Part shown: piece by piece, positions 15,039 to 16,315 of the stretch
How the letters are laid out: the number at the start of each line of letters is the position of its first letter
How positions within the stretch are numbered: position 1 is the stretch's first letter
DNA from: Xanthobacteraceae bacterium
Lineage (GTDB): Bacteria; Pseudomonadota; Alphaproteobacteria; Rhizobiales; Xanthobacteraceae
DNA: 16,315 nucleotides
Direction: 5' to 3'
Assembly: GCA_030037185.1 (NCBI GenBank)
Contig: JASHRR010000157.1
Location: forward strand, 1-16,315
The notes under the pieces: model-generated
What the model saw: the letters and a program-made list of their open reading frames with translations, nothing else
The model's database searches: none
Told to the model about the DNA's origin: nothing
Translations under genes and position numbers: made by a program

Positions 15039-16052
15039 ATGTTGGAGAAATTTCCGCGCTACCCCCTGACCTTTGGGCCGACCCCAATCGAGAAGCTCAA
15101 TCGGCTGGGCGTGCATCTCGGCAGGAAAATCGAGCTTTACGCCAAGCGGGAGGACTGCAATTCCGGCTTGGCGTTCGGCGGCAACAAGCTACGCAAACTC
15201 GAATACATCATCCCCGACGCGATCGCATCTAATGCCGACACGCTGGTGTCGATTGGCGGCGTGCAGTCCAATCACACCCGCATGGTCGCCGCGGTCGCGG
15301 CCAAAATTGGCATGAAGTGCCATCTCGTCCAGGAGAGTTGGGTGCCGCACGAGGACGCGGTCTACGACCGCGTCGGTAACATCATGCTCAGCCGCATCAT
15401 GGGGGCTGACGTCAGGCTGGTCGATGAAGGCTTTGACATCGGCATCCGCAAGAGTTGGGAGTGCGCGATCGCGGAGGTCAACGCCAGGGGCGGCAGGCCC
15501 TACGCGATCCCGGCCGGCGCCTCGGTGCACAAATATGGCGGGCTCGGCTATGTCGGCTTCGCCGAGGAGGTCCGTAAGCAAGAGGAGGCCCTCGGCTTCG
15601 CCTTCGACTACATCATTGTGTGCACCGTCACCGGCTCGACCCAGGCCGGCATGCTGGTCGGCTTCGCCACGGATGGCCGCGCACGTCGCGTGATCGGCAT
15701 CGACGCCTCGGCTACGCCGAGGCAGACCAAGGCGCAGGTGCTCGCGATCGCGCGCAACACGGCGAAGCTGGTCGAGTTCGACCAAGAGATCACCGAGGCC
15801 GATGTTGTGCTGCTCGAGGACTATGCCTATCCGTGCTATGGCGTCCCGTCTGAGGAGACGAAAAAAGCGATCCGGCTCTGTGCACGCCTTGAGGGCATGA
15901 TCACTGATCCGGTCTACGAGGGAAAATCCATGCAGGCGCTGATTGATCTTGTCGGCACGGGCTATTTCCCCGATGGCTCACGCATCCTCTACACCCATCT
16001 CGGCGGCGCGCCGGCGCTTAACGGCTACGCCTACGCGTTCCGCAACGGCTGA
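15039..16052 (+). CDS. acdS: 1-aminocyclopropane-1-carboxylate deaminase
   Basis: 337 residues from ATG 15039, which has GGAG six bases upstream and gives the family-typical start [20 protein letters not shown]. The frame's upstream GTG (14994) and ATG (15027) would add residues absent from homologues. It is a PLP enzyme of the tryptophan-synthase-beta fold. The PLP lysine is K50 in FGGNK, S77 and N78 lie in [15 protein letters not shown] (197-204) binds the PLP phosphate, Y267 is in YG, Y293 and E294 are in DPVYEGKSM, and L321 is in HLGG. The Glu and Leu pair separates true ACC deaminases from D-cysteine desulfhydrases, so the specific call is well supported. It converts the ethylene precursor ACC to 2-oxobutyrate and ammonia in the cytoplasm, lowering plant ethylene during root or nodule colonisation. 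The gene appears monocistronic; no acdR is adjacent. Confidence 0.96.
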   Translation: MLEKFPRYPLTFGPTPIEKLNRLGVHLGRKIELYAKREDCNSGLAFGGNKLRKLEYIIPDAIASNADTLVSIGGVQSNHTRMVAAVAAKIGMKCHLVQESWVPHEDAVYDRVGNIMLSRIMGADVRLVDEGFDIGIRKSWECAIAEVNARGGRPYAIPAGASVHKYGGLGYVGFAEEVRKQEEALGFAFDYIIVCTVTGSTQAGMLVGFATDGRARRVIGIDASATPRQTKAQVLAIARNTAKLVEFDQEITEADVVLLEDYAYPCYGVPSEETKKAIRLCARLEGMITDPVYEGKSMQALIDLVGTGYFPDGSRILYTHLGGAPALNGYAYAFRNG

Positions 16053-16132
16053 GCGGCGCGGCGCACGCAGTTGCCGTGCGACGAGGTGAGCTTATCCGCC
16101 CGCAGATCGAGTCCGACACATCGATGCTGTCG

Positions 16133-16158
16133 GGCCCCGGCAGTCGGCCCCGGCAGTC
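16133..16158. repeat. Exact 13-bp tandem duplication
   Basis: GGCCCCGGCAGTC occurs twice head to tail (16133-16145 and 16146-16158), reaching the last base of the stop codon of the - strand gene at the right edge. It is probably a slippage duplication. Confidence 0.85.
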
Positions 16159-16315
16159 TAGGCGTAGTCATTCGGACGCGGCTGCCTAAAGGCAGCAGCC
16201 GGTGCAGGTTTGGCTGTTAGTACTCGCGCGCTGGTATTTCCGAAATGCTGCGCAATTTCCCAACTGACGAGGAGGTCCTCACCGTCGATATGCATGTTGA
16301 CGATCATCGGGCCGT
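16158..16315 (-). CDS. Unidentified gene, C-terminal end only
   Basis: A - strand frame is open from the right edge to TAG at 16158-16160, giving the last 51 residues of a protein (GPMIVNMHIDGEDLLVSWE at its left end, RQPRPNDYA at its C-terminus). The composition is protein-like, and the alternation of hydrophobic and acidic residues suggests a strand-helix element; I do not recognise the family. Met codons within it could in principle be starts, but no ribosome-binding site is visible, so it is best taken as a truncated 3' end. It converges on acdS with about 105 bp between. The hairpin at 16181-16196 lies inside its coding sequence. Confidence 0.5.
   Translation of the reverse strand, partial: GPMIVNMHIDGEDLLVSWEIAQHFGNTSARVLTAKPAPAAAFRQPRPNDYA

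Noticed and set aside
16181..16196. GCTGCC-TAAA-GGCAGC hairpin as the acdS terminator
   Set aside because: It lies inside the coding end of the opposite-strand gene and has no T-run.

Overview
This window looks like an alphaproteobacterial chromosome segment, most likely from Bradyrhizobium or a close relative. That is inferred from the GC-rich coding style, an ACC deaminase of rhizobial type, several Tat-type signal peptides and the load of high-affinity ABC uptake genes. It reads as an accessory, catabolic/uptake region in which intact genes sit between visibly decaying ones. No rRNA, tRNA, CRISPR array, phage gene or recognisable transposase was found.

Layout from left to right: (i) the 3' end of an MFS transporter (+); (ii) a broken NitT/TauT (SsuC/TauC-like) ABC permease whose family motifs are spread over all three + frames; (iii) an orphan peptide-type substrate-binding protein with a Tat signal (-); (iv) a secreted protein of an unnamed family (-); (v) a frameshifted 3' remnant of an L-asparaginase (+), converging on (vi) a complete five-gene branched-chain-amino-acid-type (HAAT) ABC operon on the - strand, ordered livK-livG-livF-livH-livM; (vii) about 1.3 kb with no intact gene; (viii) a second, divergent member of the secreted family seen in iv (+), bracketed by two inverted copies of a 100-135 bp repeat; (ix) a ROK-family fructokinase (-); (x) a strong orphan intrinsic terminator (+); (xi) a Tat-exported dienelactone-hydrolase-like protein (-), divergent from (xii) acdS, ACC deaminase (+); (xiii) the 3' end of an unidentified - strand gene at the right edge.

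Functionally the intact genes point to scavenging of small nitrogen and carbon compounds: amino acids or amides through the Liv-type transporter, peptides or similar ligands through the orphan binding protein, fructose through the kinase, and 1-aminocyclopropane-1-carboxylate (giving ammonia and 2-oxobutyrate) through AcdS. The last is a hallmark of plant-associated bacteria. The dead permease and dead asparaginase show that further uptake and nitrogen-release functions have been lost here.

The items most worth a second look are the two pseudogenes, the paired secreted paralogues with no named function, and the inverted repeat pair around one of them. I do not see a convincing new multi-gene system.
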